The position numbers and the translations under genes are program-made. Positions 1 through 7,070 of a stretch of DNA of 21,633 nt are shown here, one piece after another (the stretch's first letter is position 1; the number at the start of each line of letters is the position of its first letter). The notes beneath the pieces were generated by a model, which worked only from the letters and a program-made list of their open reading frames with translations, did not search any database and was not told the origin of the DNA. This DNA is from Candidatus Sulfotelmatobacter sp. (GTDB taxonomy: Bacteria; Acidobacteriota; Terriglobia; Terriglobales; Acidobacteriaceae). Where the stretch lies: positions 1-21,633 of the forward strand of contig JASHRB010000703.1 in NCBI GenBank assembly GCA_030037575.1, written 5' to 3'.

Positions 1-464
1 TCCGGTTTCTTGGCAGAAATTTTTTCTACGAGCGCCCGCAGGTCGGAGGGTGCGGGCGCAGTCAGAGTTTCTCCGGCAGAGGAGACCCGTTCGTCGATCC
101 CGAAGCGCAGATCGGCGGGGACCAGCGGTGGGATGCGGTCGAAGAAAAAATCGTACAGCTTGGGGCGTGCCTGGCGGCCGATTTCGATGGCGTCTTCGAA
201 TCCGGCGGTGGTGACCAGCGCGGTGCGCCCCCCTTTGCGTTCGAGCAGCGAGTTGGTGCCGACGGTGGTGCCGTGGAGGAGGACGAGACTTTTGTTGCCA
301 GCGATTTTGGCCAGGGCCTCGGCGATGGCTTGGGAAGGATCGGAAGGAGTGGAGAAAAGCTTCAACATGCGGAGTTGGCCGGTCGCCGGATCAATCCAGA
401 CGCAGTCGGTGAAGGTGCCGCCGGTGTCGATGGCGATGCGAAGTGGTTGAGAGCGGCGGGGCAT
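1..464 (-). CDS. Hydantoinase/oxoprolinase family protein, N-terminal part (cut by window edge)
   Basis: The reading frame opens at an ATG (complement of 462-464) and runs off the left edge after about 154 residues. Residues 8-20 read LRIAIDTGGTFTD, the phosphate-loop signature that opens hydantoinase A, 5-oxoprolinase A and acetone carboxylase beta subunits. It is followed by HGTTVGTNSLLERKG near residue 65 and a TTAGFEDAIEIGRQ segment, both typical of the family's N-terminal domain. The family hydrolyses cyclic amides such as hydantoins or 5-oxoproline in an ATP-dependent way, usually with a B subunit. The substrate cannot be told from this fragment. It is divergent from the DinB-family gene, with only 37 bp between the two starts, so the promoters must overlap or lie inside the genes. 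No strong Shine-Dalgarno is visible. Confidence 0.88.
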   Translation of the reverse strand, partial: MPRRSQPLRIAIDTGGTFTDCVWIDPATGQLRMLKLFSTPSDPSQAIAEALAKIAGNKSLVLLHGTTVGTNSLLERKGGRTALVTTAGFEDAIEIGRQARPKLYDFFFDRIPPLVPADLRFGIDERVSSAGETLTAPAPSDLRALVEKISAKKP

Positions 465-501
465 GGATTGAATTCGGAAAATTAGGGTAACATTTGCCGC
501 T

Positions 502-1107
502 ATGCGATACGCATTTCTCGTTGAGACTTACGCCACTGAGCGGGTGAAGGTGGTCAGCGTCTGGAGCGAGTTTCGGGACCATGATTTAACGGTGCGGCCC
601 TCGGCGGGCGATGCCCGAGGGCGCAGCCCGCACGAGCACATGGTGCATCAGTGTGTGAGCGAGGATTTGTGGTTCCGCAGCATGCTGGGAATCGAGGTGG
701 GCGCGCCCCCGCTGCCGCAGCCGGAAACGCGGCTGGAATTCATGAAAAGATACGCGCAGGACAGCGGAAAACGGCTGGAGGCTTTGCAGGAAAAAGGCGA
801 AGCTTGGTGGGAAGAGCAGGTGAAATTCTTCGATGTGCAGCGCTCGCGCGCCTGGGTGATGGCGAGGCGGATTGCGCATACGTCCCACCATCGCGGGCAG
901 TTGATGGCGATGCTGCGCATGCTGGGCCGCGATCTGCACAGCAATTACGGGCCAACCGCAGATACGGGCGGGCTTATGGCGAACCATGCTCCGACGATTT
1001 ATGCGTATGCGAGCTTGGAAGATTTGTTGGCGGGAGAAGCGCGCGGCGGCGCGAAGGCGAAGTTGCCGGGAGCGGGCGGGAAAGCGGTGACCGAGAGGCC
1101 GCAGTGA
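502..1107 (+). CDS. DinB-family metal-binding protein
   Basis: This 201-residue protein fits the DinB/YfiT-like four-helix-bundle family. The expected metal-binding histidines are visible: H49 in HEHMVHQ, and H126 and H130 in the HTSHHRGQL motif, the hallmark third-helix HxxxHRGQ of the family. DinB-like proteins include damage-inducible proteins and thiol-dependent S-transferases. The specific reaction is unknown. The last 30 or so residues (a run rich in Gly, Ala and Lys) are low complexity and probably not part of the fold. The start is the ATG at 502, shortly after the divergent hydantoinase start. Long overlapping frames on the other strand are shadows caused by high GC. Confidence 0.85.
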   Translation: MRYAFLVETYATERVKVVSVWSEFRDHDLTVRPSAGDARGRSPHEHMVHQCVSEDLWFRSMLGIEVGAPPLPQPETRLEFMKRYAQDSGKRLEALQEKGEAWWEEQVKFFDVQRSRAWVMARRIAHTSHHRGQLMAMLRMLGRDLHSNYGPTADTGGLMANHAPTIYAYASLEDLLAGEARGGAKAKLPGAGGKAVTERPQ

Positions 1108-1486
1108 TACCCGGATCATGTCTCGCAAACCGGCGAGACCCTTCGACTTCGCTTAGCAGTTGGCCGGGGGGGGGCCGGTCGCGGCTGGGTCCCAGGGTCG
1201 AACCCAGTTTTAAGCACTGCCAAGGGTTTGACCTTTCTCCTCACCCGAGTCAACCAGTAGACCTTGGCGGCGGCAGCGAGGCAGGCATGGTTCGCCTTGA
1301 TCGGCCCTCAGGCGGCTTCGCTGGGAGAAGCGAGAGAAGATCGGATCGCTCTATCCCAGACCTTTTTGGGCGCCGGCTCGCGGGGATTCGTCCCGAAGTC
1401 CTCCATCGCCGACAGCAGTTTTTTCCTCGCATGCGTAAGTGCCAACGAAGATCCTTTCGCCGCAGTTTCGCAAAGCCTCGCCCGGA
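1108..1486. other. Intergenic stretch without a recognised gene
   Basis: This 379 bp gap lies between the convergent DinB gene and the 2-oxoglutarate dehydrogenase E1 gene. It begins with sequence (about 1133-1155) resembling the CCTTCGACTTCGCT core of dispersed repeats common in acidobacterial and similar genomes, followed by a run of nine G. A hairpin with a T tract lies at 1185-1211. Several short open frames exist on both strands at 1250-1500, but none shows a recognisable domain or a convincing start, so I call no gene. Confidence 0.6.
1185..1211 (+). terminator. Possible rho-independent terminator after the DinB-family gene
   Basis: CTGGGT (1185-1190) and ACCCAG (1202-1207) form a six-base-pair GC-rich stem with an 11-base loop, followed directly by TTTT (1208-1211). 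The position, about 80 bp after the DinB stop, suits a terminator. The T tract is short and the loop long, and CTGGGTCCCAG is itself a palindrome, so an alternative fold is possible. Confidence 0.35.
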
Positions 1487-4018
1487 CTATCCCTTGGTCG
1501 TGAATGCCAGCGTGAGCAGGGTTTTTTGCTCCACCTCGTGAGCCTTGGCACTGCCGCTGGCGGGACTGGGGCTGGAGCTGCGCTTGACGGACATCACGTG
1601 GCGGTGGCCGGCGATCCGTTCGAGGCGGGGGAGCATGTTGAACAGTGCTCCCATGTTGGCCGGTTCCTCCTGCACCCACACGACATCGCCTTCGCTGCCG
1701 TGGCGGGCGAATTCGGCGGCGAGTTCTTTATCCGGGAAAGGATAGAGCTGCTCAAGAAAAACGATGGCGGTGGAAGCGGCTTTTCGTTTTTTGCGCTCGG
1801 CGCGGAGTTCGTGGCCGATTTTTCCGCTGCAGACAAGAATGCGATTGGCCTGGCCGATCTCGGTATCGGGAAGCACGTTGCAGAACTTGTTGTGCGTGAA
1901 ATCTTCGACGGGCGACGACGCGTCGGGGTGGCGCAACATGCTTTTCGGCGTGAAAACGATCAGCGGCTTGCGCCAGTGGCGAAGCGCCTGACGGCGCAAC
2001 AAATGAAAATACTGCGCGGCGTTCGAGGGCTGCGTGATTTGAATATTGTGCTTGGCGGCCAGTTGAATAAAGCGCTCGATGCGAGCGCTCGAATGCTCGG
2101 GGCCCTGGCCTTCGTAGCCGTGGGGTAAGAGCAGAACTAGTCCCGAGAGCAGATTCCACTTGGCTTCGCCGGCGGAAATGAATTGATCGATGATGGCCTG
2201 CGCGACGTTTACAAAATCTCCGAACTGTGCTTCCCACAAGACCAGCGCTTCGGGATAGTCACGGCTGTATCCGTATTCGTAGCCGAGCACACCGGGCTCG
2301 GACAAAGTCGAGTTGTGAATTCCGCAGGCGGCCTGGCCGGGCGTGATGTTTTCGAGCGAAACATATTCATTTTCGTTTTCGATATCGATGAGAACGGAGT
2401 GGCGCTGATTGAAGGTGCCGCGACGAGAGTCCTGTCCCGACAGGCGAACCGGAATGCCGGACTTAACCAAACTGGCGAAGGCGAGTGCTTCGGCCATGCC
2501 GTAATCGACGGGGCGCTGGCCTTCGCCCATTTCGGCGCGCTGCTCGAGAAGTTTTTTGACCTTCGGATGAATGTGGAAGCCCTGGGGATACGTCGTAAGC
2601 CGCGAGGCTAGCTCGCTGAGTTCTTCTTTCGACAATCCAGTTTGGACTTCGAATTCCGGCTTGTAGAGCCCGCCGTAGTACCGGTCCCAATAACTGGGGA
2701 GTTCGCGCAAGGTGGGCTTTTTCGTGATTTTGCCCGCGTTTTTTTGCGCGGAGTCGAATTCGGCCTTAATCGCGGCGGCTTGCACCGGGGCGTCGGTCGC
2801 ACCCATGTCGTCGGCGTAGATTTCCCAGAGCGGCGGATGGTCTTTGATTTTTTTATAGAGCAGCGGCTGCGTCACGGTGGGGTCGTCAACTTCGCTGTGG
2901 CCGTGGCGGCGATAACCGATGAGGTCGATGACAACGTCGGTGCCGAAGCGATAGCGGTATTCGGTGGCCAGACGTCCGACACGCACGACTGCGTCGACAT
3001 CTTCTCCGTTGACGTGGAAAATCGGAATCGACTGACGACGCGCGATGCAAGCCGCAAAGCGCGTAGAATGCTCTTCGACGTAGCTGGTGGTGAATCCCAG
3101 AAGATTGTTGACCACGATGTGAATCGTGCCGCCGACCGTGTAGCCGGGAAGGTCGGCGTAATTCATGGTTTCGGCGAGGATGCCTTGTCCGGCGAACGCC
3201 GCGTCGCCGTGAACCAAAAGAGGCAGAAATTGTTCGCGTCCGCCTTCGCCGGCGCGGTCTTGTTTGGCGCGAGTTCGGCCGACGGTAACCGGATCGACCG
3301 CTTCAAGATGGCTCGGGTTCGAAACCAAATGAATGTGAACCTTGCCCCCGCTGCGGGTGAGGTATTCGCCGGTGGCGCCCATGTGATATTTCACGTCGCC
3401 GGAGCCAAGAACGCTGCGCGGATCGACGTCTTCGAAGCCGGCGAAAATTTCTTCCGGGGAACGCTTGGCGACGTGGGCAATGACGTTTAGACGGCCGCGA
3501 TGGCTCATGCCCATGACCAGTTCGATGGCGCCGAGATTCGAGCCGGCATCGAGAATTTCATCGACCAAGGGAATCAGCGCGGTGACACCCTCGAGCGAAA
3601 AGCGCTTGCTGCCCAGATAACGCTGCTGCATGACTTGCTCGAAGATATCGGCGCGAATGAGCAGATCGAGGATGCGCCGCCGGTCTCCTTCGGTAAGCTC
3701 GAAACCCTGAGATGGCGACTCCATTCGTTCGTAGATCCAGCGGCGGCGTTCGGGCGAGTAGATGTGATTGATTTCGACGCCAATGGTGCTGGAATAAATG
3801 GCGCGGGCTTGGCGGGCATATTGCTTCTCGCTTTGCAACTCGGGGGTGGGGCGCGGGCGAAGGAAGCCGAGCGGATCAAGATCGCCTTCGAGATATCCCC
3901 ATTGGCGGAAGGCATTGAACACGTTTTCGCGCTCGGAGTTTCTGGCGTGGTTGGAAGAAGGTTCGACCACCGCAGCGGTTGAGCCTCCATTGGAAGGCTT
4001 GGACTTTGAGGGTGTCAT
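1487..4018 (-). CDS. sucA: 2-oxoglutarate dehydrogenase E1 component
   Basis: This 843-residue thiamine-diphosphate enzyme performs the oxidative decarboxylation of 2-oxoglutarate in the TCA cycle, passing succinyl groups to the E2 lipoyl protein. Landmarks in order are NLDPLG-like GDLDPLGF (about 45-52), MGMSHRGRLNV (169-179), SGDVKYHMG (206-214), SNPSHLEAVDPV (233-244), HGDAAFAGQG (270-279, cofactor region), VNNLLGFTTS (303-312), HVNGEDVDAV (335-344), RRHGHSEVDDP, and in the C-terminal half LLPHGYEGQGPEHSSAR and EQLYPFP. It aligns with E. coli SucA from about residue 80 onward, so the extreme N-terminal segment that binds E2 in E. coli SucA is missing or replaced by a short Ser/Pro-rich leader. 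I chose the ATG at 4018; an in-frame TTG at 4027 is possible. No sucB or lpd is adjacent in the window. Confidence 0.96.
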   Translation of the reverse strand: MTPSKSKPSNGGSTAAVVEPSSNHARNSERENVFNAFRQWGYLEGDLDPLGFLRPRPTPELQSEKQYARQARAIYSSTIGVEINHIYSPERRRWIYERMESPSQGFELTEGDRRRILDLLIRADIFEQVMQQRYLGSKRFSLEGVTALIPLVDEILDAGSNLGAIELVMGMSHRGRLNVIAHVAKRSPEEIFAGFEDVDPRSVLGSGDVKYHMGATGEYLTRSGGKVHIHLVSNPSHLEAVDPVTVGRTRAKQDRAGEGGREQFLPLLVHGDAAFAGQGILAETMNYADLPGYTVGGTIHIVVNNLLGFTTSYVEEHSTRFAACIARRQSIPIFHVNGEDVDAVVRVGRLATEYRYRFGTDVVIDLIGYRRHGHSEVDDPTVTQPLLYKKIKDHPPLWEIYADDMGATDAPVQAAAIKAEFDSAQKNAGKITKKPTLRELPSYWDRYYGGLYKPEFEVQTGLSKEELSELASRLTTYPQGFHIHPKVKKLLEQRAEMGEGQRPVDYGMAEALAFASLVKSGIPVRLSGQDSRRGTFNQRHSVLIDIENENEYVSLENITPGQAACGIHNSTLSEPGVLGYEYGYSRDYPEALVLWEAQFGDFVNVAQAIIDQFISAGEAKWNLLSGLVLLLPHGYEGQGPEHSSARIERFIQLAAKHNIQITQPSNAAQYFHLLRRQALRHWRKPLIVFTPKSMLRHPDASSPVEDFTHNKFCNVLPDTEIGQANRILVCSGKIGHELRAERKKRKAASTAIVFLEQLYPFPDKELAAEFARHGSEGDVVWVQEEPANMGALFNMLPRLERIAGHRHVMSVKRSSSPSPASGSAKAHEVEQKTLLTLAFTTKG

Positions 4019-4149
4019 ATCGCGCAATTGCTAGGATAAAGGATGCAACACGCGGCGCGCGAGATTCGGGGTGAAGAACGGTTCACCTCGGAGGCGCGGA
4101 AGGACACAGGGACACGCCTTGACACTGCAGGGAGCAGTGGGTGCTGCAG

Positions 4150-4207
4150 CGATCCTTAGACTGCGCGGCCGCTTCGCTCTGCGCGAAGCTATCACTCCGT
4201 TCACGAT
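4150..4207. repeat. Sequence resembling a degenerate dispersed intergenic repeat
   Basis: Read on the minus strand, this stretch contains GTGAACGGAGTGATAGC, then AGCGAAGCGG and CGCAGTCTAAGGATC. That resembles the short dispersed element (core: ATCCTGAGCGAAGCG ... CAGTCGAAGGATC) that I recall from many acidobacterial and deltaproteobacterial genomes. The recognisable coding of the neighbouring phosphoesterase remnant stops at this element. Only one copy of this type is clearly present here, so repetitiveness is inferred from memory of such elements and not shown by the window. Confidence 0.4.
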
Positions 4208-4208
4208 G

Positions 4209-4569
4209 GCGCCCATTCTCAGCTGGGTTTGCTGCCACATCTGGGAAAAGCGATGTGCCGGGCTGGCGGCGTAGGGGTCGTACGGCAGCGTCGCCCCAGT
4301 GAGGGTAGACTTTTTGTAATTGGGGCCGGGAGTGTCGCTGGTGGTGACGACGCCCTTTGGAAGCGGGTTGAAAACGGTCTGACCGGCTTTCGGTCTGTAG
4401 TTCCGAACGTGTGATCGAAGCTGCGGTTTTCACCGATGATGACCGGCAGGTGCTGGATCGGCGTCAGGGGTTCAGCTGCCTGAGCGCCGGCATCGCCCCC
4501 CCGCCGATTGGCAAACAAAGCGAACAGACTTGTGCCAATCGCAAAGTACTGCTTGGCTGGCGCCAGCAA
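4209..4569 (-). pseudogene. Remnant of a phospholipase C/alkaline-phosphatase-family phosphoesterase (N-terminal fragment, frameshifted)
   Basis: In the minus strand, one frame reads a possible signal-peptide-like stretch and then TPIQHLPVIIGENRSFDHTFGT, matching the first metal-binding motif (ENxSFDHxFGT) of bacterial phospholipase C and related phosphoesterases. One base later the protein continues in another frame from about 4398: RPKAGQTVFNPLPKGVV, then TPGPNYKKS and PAHRFSQMWQQTQLRMGAIVNG, which is the expected downstream sequence of the same family. Restoring a single T after the ACT codon (complement of 4399-4401) rejoins both frames. Homology ends near 4210, where repeat-like sequence begins. 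Intact relatives have several hundred residues, so at least three quarters of the gene is gone. The N-terminal start is also unclear: the frame opens with a TTG at 4569 and a nearby ATG is out of frame. Confidence 0.75.
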
Positions 4570-4695
4570 TCGGCGAAAACATGGGTTTTCTCCTGAGATT
4601 GCAATGCGTGTCGAGACTGCCCCAAAGCCAATCGGTGCAACAGTAACGCTGCCGCGATTACAGGTTTGCGGCGTCGTCTTGCACGCAAATTCTTT

Positions 4696-5625
4696 ATGAA
4701 CAGAGAAAGCTCGAAGTCGAAAGGACGGGCATATTCACAAGGGAAGCCGGCTCTGCTAGGAATGCCGATGGACGTGAACTCGTCTTATTTGCGCGGGCCG
4801 GCCGGAGCGCCGCCGAAAATTCGCCAAGCGTTTCGCTGCCCGGCCTCGAATGGGTTCTCGGAGTCAGGAGTGGATGTGGGCGCGCAGGGCTCGTTGGCCG
4901 ATGCGGGCGATTTGCGGTTGAGCAATAGGCCCGAAAAACTAGGCGCCGATTTTGCCCAGATCGAGCGCGCGGTCTCTGAATTGCTGAAGGAGGGCAAGCG
5001 CCCGATCGCGCTGGGCGGGGACCATTCGATTACGTATCCGATTCTGAAGGGCTTTGCCGGGCGATATCGCGACTTGACGATTCTTCATTTCGATGCACAT
5101 TCGGATCTGTACCACGAGTTCGAAGGCAGCCGGCTATCGCATGCCTGCCCCTTTGCGCGGATTATGGAGGAACGGCTGGCGGCGCGGCTGGTTCAGATCG
5201 GCATTCGAACGCTGAACCGGCATCAAGGGGAGCAGGCGGAACGGTTTGGCGTTGAGATTGTGCAGATGTCTGCGTTGCCGGCATACCGCTGGCTTAGAGT
5301 GCAAGGGCCGGTGTACATCTCTTTCGACATGGATGTGCTTGATCCGGCGTTTGCGCCGGGAATCTCCCACCGCGAGCCGGGCGGGATGAGCGTGCGCGAG
5401 GCGATTGCTCATGTGCACGCGGTTCGGGGAACCATTGTGGGAGCGGATATTGTCGAGTACAACCCGGTGCAGGATGTTGCGGAGATGACGGCGACGGTAG
5501 CGGGGAAAATTTTGAAAGAGATATTGGGACGAATGATGGGGGGAGTCCCTTCCCGTCGAAGGGCGCAAGGCGTGGCGAGCCCCGGGTGCAAGGGAATGCA
5601 CGCCAGACCCCTCGCCCCCCCGTAG
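4696..5625 (+). CDS. Agmatinase/arginase-family ureohydrolase
   Basis: This 309-residue protein of the ureohydrolase superfamily hydrolyses guanidino groups to urea using a dimanganese centre. All six expected metal ligands are present: H110 in GGDHSIT, D133, H135 and D137 in DAHSD, and D211 and D213 in SFDMDVLDPAFAPG. The segment SHREPGGMSVREA also fits agmatinase-type enzymes. Agmatine, guanidinobutyrate or another guanidino substrate cannot be distinguished by eye. The ATG at 4696 is preferred; an in-frame TTG at 4666 would add ten basic residues. The last 30 or so residues (after KEILGRMM) are Arg/Gly/Pro-rich and coincide with repeat-like DNA containing the inverted pair GGCGTG (5569-5574)/CACGCC (5599-5604), so the natural C-terminus has probably been extended by read-through. 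Confidence 0.9.
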   Translation: MNRESSKSKGRAYSQGKPALLGMPMDVNSSYLRGPAGAPPKIRQAFRCPASNGFSESGVDVGAQGSLADAGDLRLSNRPEKLGADFAQIERAVSELLKEGKRPIALGGDHSITYPILKGFAGRYRDLTILHFDAHSDLYHEFEGSRLSHACPFARIMEERLAARLVQIGIRTLNRHQGEQAERFGVEIVQMSALPAYRWLRVQGPVYISFDMDVLDPAFAPGISHREPGGMSVREAIAHVHAVRGTIVGADIVEYNPVQDVAEMTATVAGKILKEILGRMMGGVPSRRRAQGVASPGCKGMHARPLAPP

Positions 5626-5652
5626 AAAACGCGGGGCTTCGGGATGACGCCC
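5625..5652. repeat. Short repeat-like element, copy 1
   Basis: GAAAACGCGGGGCTTCGGGATGACGCC here closely resembles GAAAACGCGGGACTCGGGAATGAGGCC at 12308-12334; the first 11 bases are identical and most of the rest match. It begins at the end of the agmatinase-family ORF and lies immediately before the DUF302 remnant. Copies in intergenic DNA about 6.7 kb apart suggest a dispersed intergenic element. Confidence 0.45.
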
Positions 5653-5666
5653 CTCCCAAGATCACG

Positions 5667-5881
5667 GGCGGAAATCCGAAGGGTGGAACGCCGCTGATGG
5701 GGGCTGCGCCGACGCTGGCGATCGACCTGCCGCTGAAGGTGCTCATCGCCGAGGAGGAGCGGGAAAAGACTGCTGTTTTCTACAGCAGCCGGCAATACCT
5801 GCGGGACCGGCACAGCGTACCCAGGAGCTGCTCAAGAATATTGCGGTTGCAGGAGCGCTGGTGGCGAAGGCTGTGGAATAA
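5667..5881 (+). pseudogene. Remnant of a DUF302-domain protein (C-terminal fragment, frameshifted)
   Basis: The plus strand encodes GGNPKGGTPLMGAAPTLAIDLP, then LKVLIAEEEREKTAVFYSS and RQYLRDRHSVP, which matches the C-terminal half of DUF302 proteins (family pattern FGNPKxGTPLM, then AIDLPLKVL, then S.xYLxxRH). After the Pro codon the frame is lost. Adding one C to CCC at 5820-5822 restores QELLKNIAVAGALVAKAVE and a TAA stop at 5879-5881, the usual family ending. The N-terminal half is absent: upstream lies repeat-like sequence. The stop overlaps the ATG of the DUF202 gene (TAATG), so the intact ancestor was probably translationally coupled to it. Its present activity is doubtful. Confidence 0.75.
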
Positions 5882-6291
5882 TGGCTGCCGTCGTGAGGCG
5901 GCTTAATTCCTTGATGGAAGACTCCAGCAAAGCCACCAACCACCTGGCCAATGAGCGTACCTTTCTGGCCTGGGTTCGCACCAGCGTGGCGATCGTGGTG
6001 TTTGGATTCGCGATTGGGCGATTTGCCATTGCCCTGCGGCAACTGACGGCCATGCAGGGCCATCCGACTGAGACCACGGGGCTTTCGGTGTGGATGGGGA
6101 TGGTTTCCATTCTCGCGGGCGTGGCCATGGTGATTGCCGGATTGCTGCGATACCGCAAAACGCGCGCGCTGCTGGAGCAGGGGAAATTCGAACCCGCTGG
6201 GTTCATGGTGGACATGGTGACGGTTCTGACCGCGCTTTTTGGGTTGGCGCTGGGCGGATATTTGATTTACGTGCAGAAGGTTTTGCACTAG
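5881..6291 (+). CDS. DUF202 (YidH-like) inner-membrane protein
   Basis: This 136-residue protein carries the DUF202 signature LANERTFLAWVRTSVAIVVF near residues 22-41. Three hydrophobic segments are visible (about 31-49, 70-92 and 107-130), with a short basic cytoplasmic stretch RYRKTR between the second and third. The family is widespread and of unknown molecular function. The ATG at 5881 overlaps the TAA of the DUF302 remnant. The loss of that upstream partner may affect its translation. rpiA begins 19 bp downstream, so the two may share a transcript. Confidence 0.88.
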   Translation: MAAVVRRLNSLMEDSSKATNHLANERTFLAWVRTSVAIVVFGFAIGRFAIALRQLTAMQGHPTETTGLSVWMGMVSILAGVAMVIAGLLRYRKTRALLEQGKFEPAGFMVDMVTVLTALFGLALGGYLIYVQKVLH

Positions 6292-6310
6292 AGCTCGCCC
6301 AGCAAGCGCG

Positions 6311-7015
6311 ATGATTACGGACTCGATGGCAAACGAACAAGCAAAAGAAGCGGCGGCGCGGGCCAGCCTGGGGTTCATCAAAGATGGCCACATCGTAGGC
6401 ATTGGCAGCGGATCCACGGTGGCGCATTTCATCCGCCTGCTCGCCGAGCAGGTGAAGAAGGGATTGCGCATTCGGGGCATTCCCACTTCCGAGTACTCGC
6501 GGCTGGAGGCAGCCAGGCTTGGGATTTCGCTGACCACACTCGACGAATGCCAACAGATCGATGTGACCGTTGACGGAGCCGATGAGGTCGATCCGCAGTT
6601 GAGGTTGATCAAAGGCGGCGGGGGCGCCCTGCTGCGGGAAAAAATCGTCGCTTCGGTGTCAAAGCGACTGGTGATTGTCGCCGATTCCACGAAAACAGTT
6701 CCGGTGTTGGGGAGATTTCCGCTGCCGGTGGAAGTGATCAAGTTTGCCCAGGCGGTGCTGAAAAAAAGGATCGAAGCTTTGGGAGCGCAGGTGGCGTTGC
6801 GGCGAGCCGCCAATGGCGATCCCTATGTGACCGACGAGAACAATCACATTCTCGACTGCCGGTTCGGTACGATTGGCGATCCGGATCGGCTTGGGCAGCA
6901 ACTTAGCAACATGCCGGGGGTTGTAGAACACGGACTTTTCATCGGCATGGCGAGCGTGGCTCTGGTGGCGGAGGGAAGTGAAGTGGTTGAGGTCAAGGCG
7001 GGAAGCAGGGCTTAG
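6311..7015 (+). CDS. rpiA: Ribose-5-phosphate isomerase A
   Basis: This 234-residue enzyme interconverts ribose-5-phosphate and ribulose-5-phosphate in the pentose phosphate pathway. Family motifs are present in order: GIGSGSTVAHFI (substrate loop), GIPTSEYSRLEA, DVTVDGADEVDPQL (catalytic Asp region), LIKGGGGALLREKIVA (catalytic Glu and Lys region), VIVADSTKTV and a C-terminal MPGVVEHGLFIGMA. The length is normal for RpiA. The ATG at 6311 gives a five-residue longer form; ATG at 6326 (MANEQAKEAAA) fits the family N-terminus equally well. No strong Shine-Dalgarno decides between them. Confidence 0.96.
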   Translation: MITDSMANEQAKEAAARASLGFIKDGHIVGIGSGSTVAHFIRLLAEQVKKGLRIRGIPTSEYSRLEAARLGISLTTLDECQQIDVTVDGADEVDPQLRLIKGGGGALLREKIVASVSKRLVIVADSTKTVPVLGRFPLPVEVIKFAQAVLKKRIEALGAQVALRRAANGDPYVTDENNHILDCRFGTIGDPDRLGQQLSNMPGVVEHGLFIGMASVALVAEGSEVVEVKAGSRA

Positions 7016-7070
7016 GTCTCGGGGGCGTTGGTTTCAAGTTTTGGGTCGTAGTCCGGAAAAGGGGCATCGG

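Noticed and set aside
586..1128. Long minus-strand open frame across the DinB gene
   Set aside because: It is a high-GC shadow of the DinB-family gene, without any domain or start signal; the plus-strand frame has the conserved His motifs.
1190..1207. Sequence GGTCGAACCC resembling a tRNA T-arm
   Set aside because: No acceptor stem, D-arm or anticodon arm can be built around it; it is better explained as part of the hairpin at 1185-1211.
1250..1679. Overlapping open frames on both strands before the 2-oxoglutarate dehydrogenase stop
   Set aside because: No recognisable domain, and part of this stretch overlaps the real sucA 3' end; no convincing ribosome-binding site.
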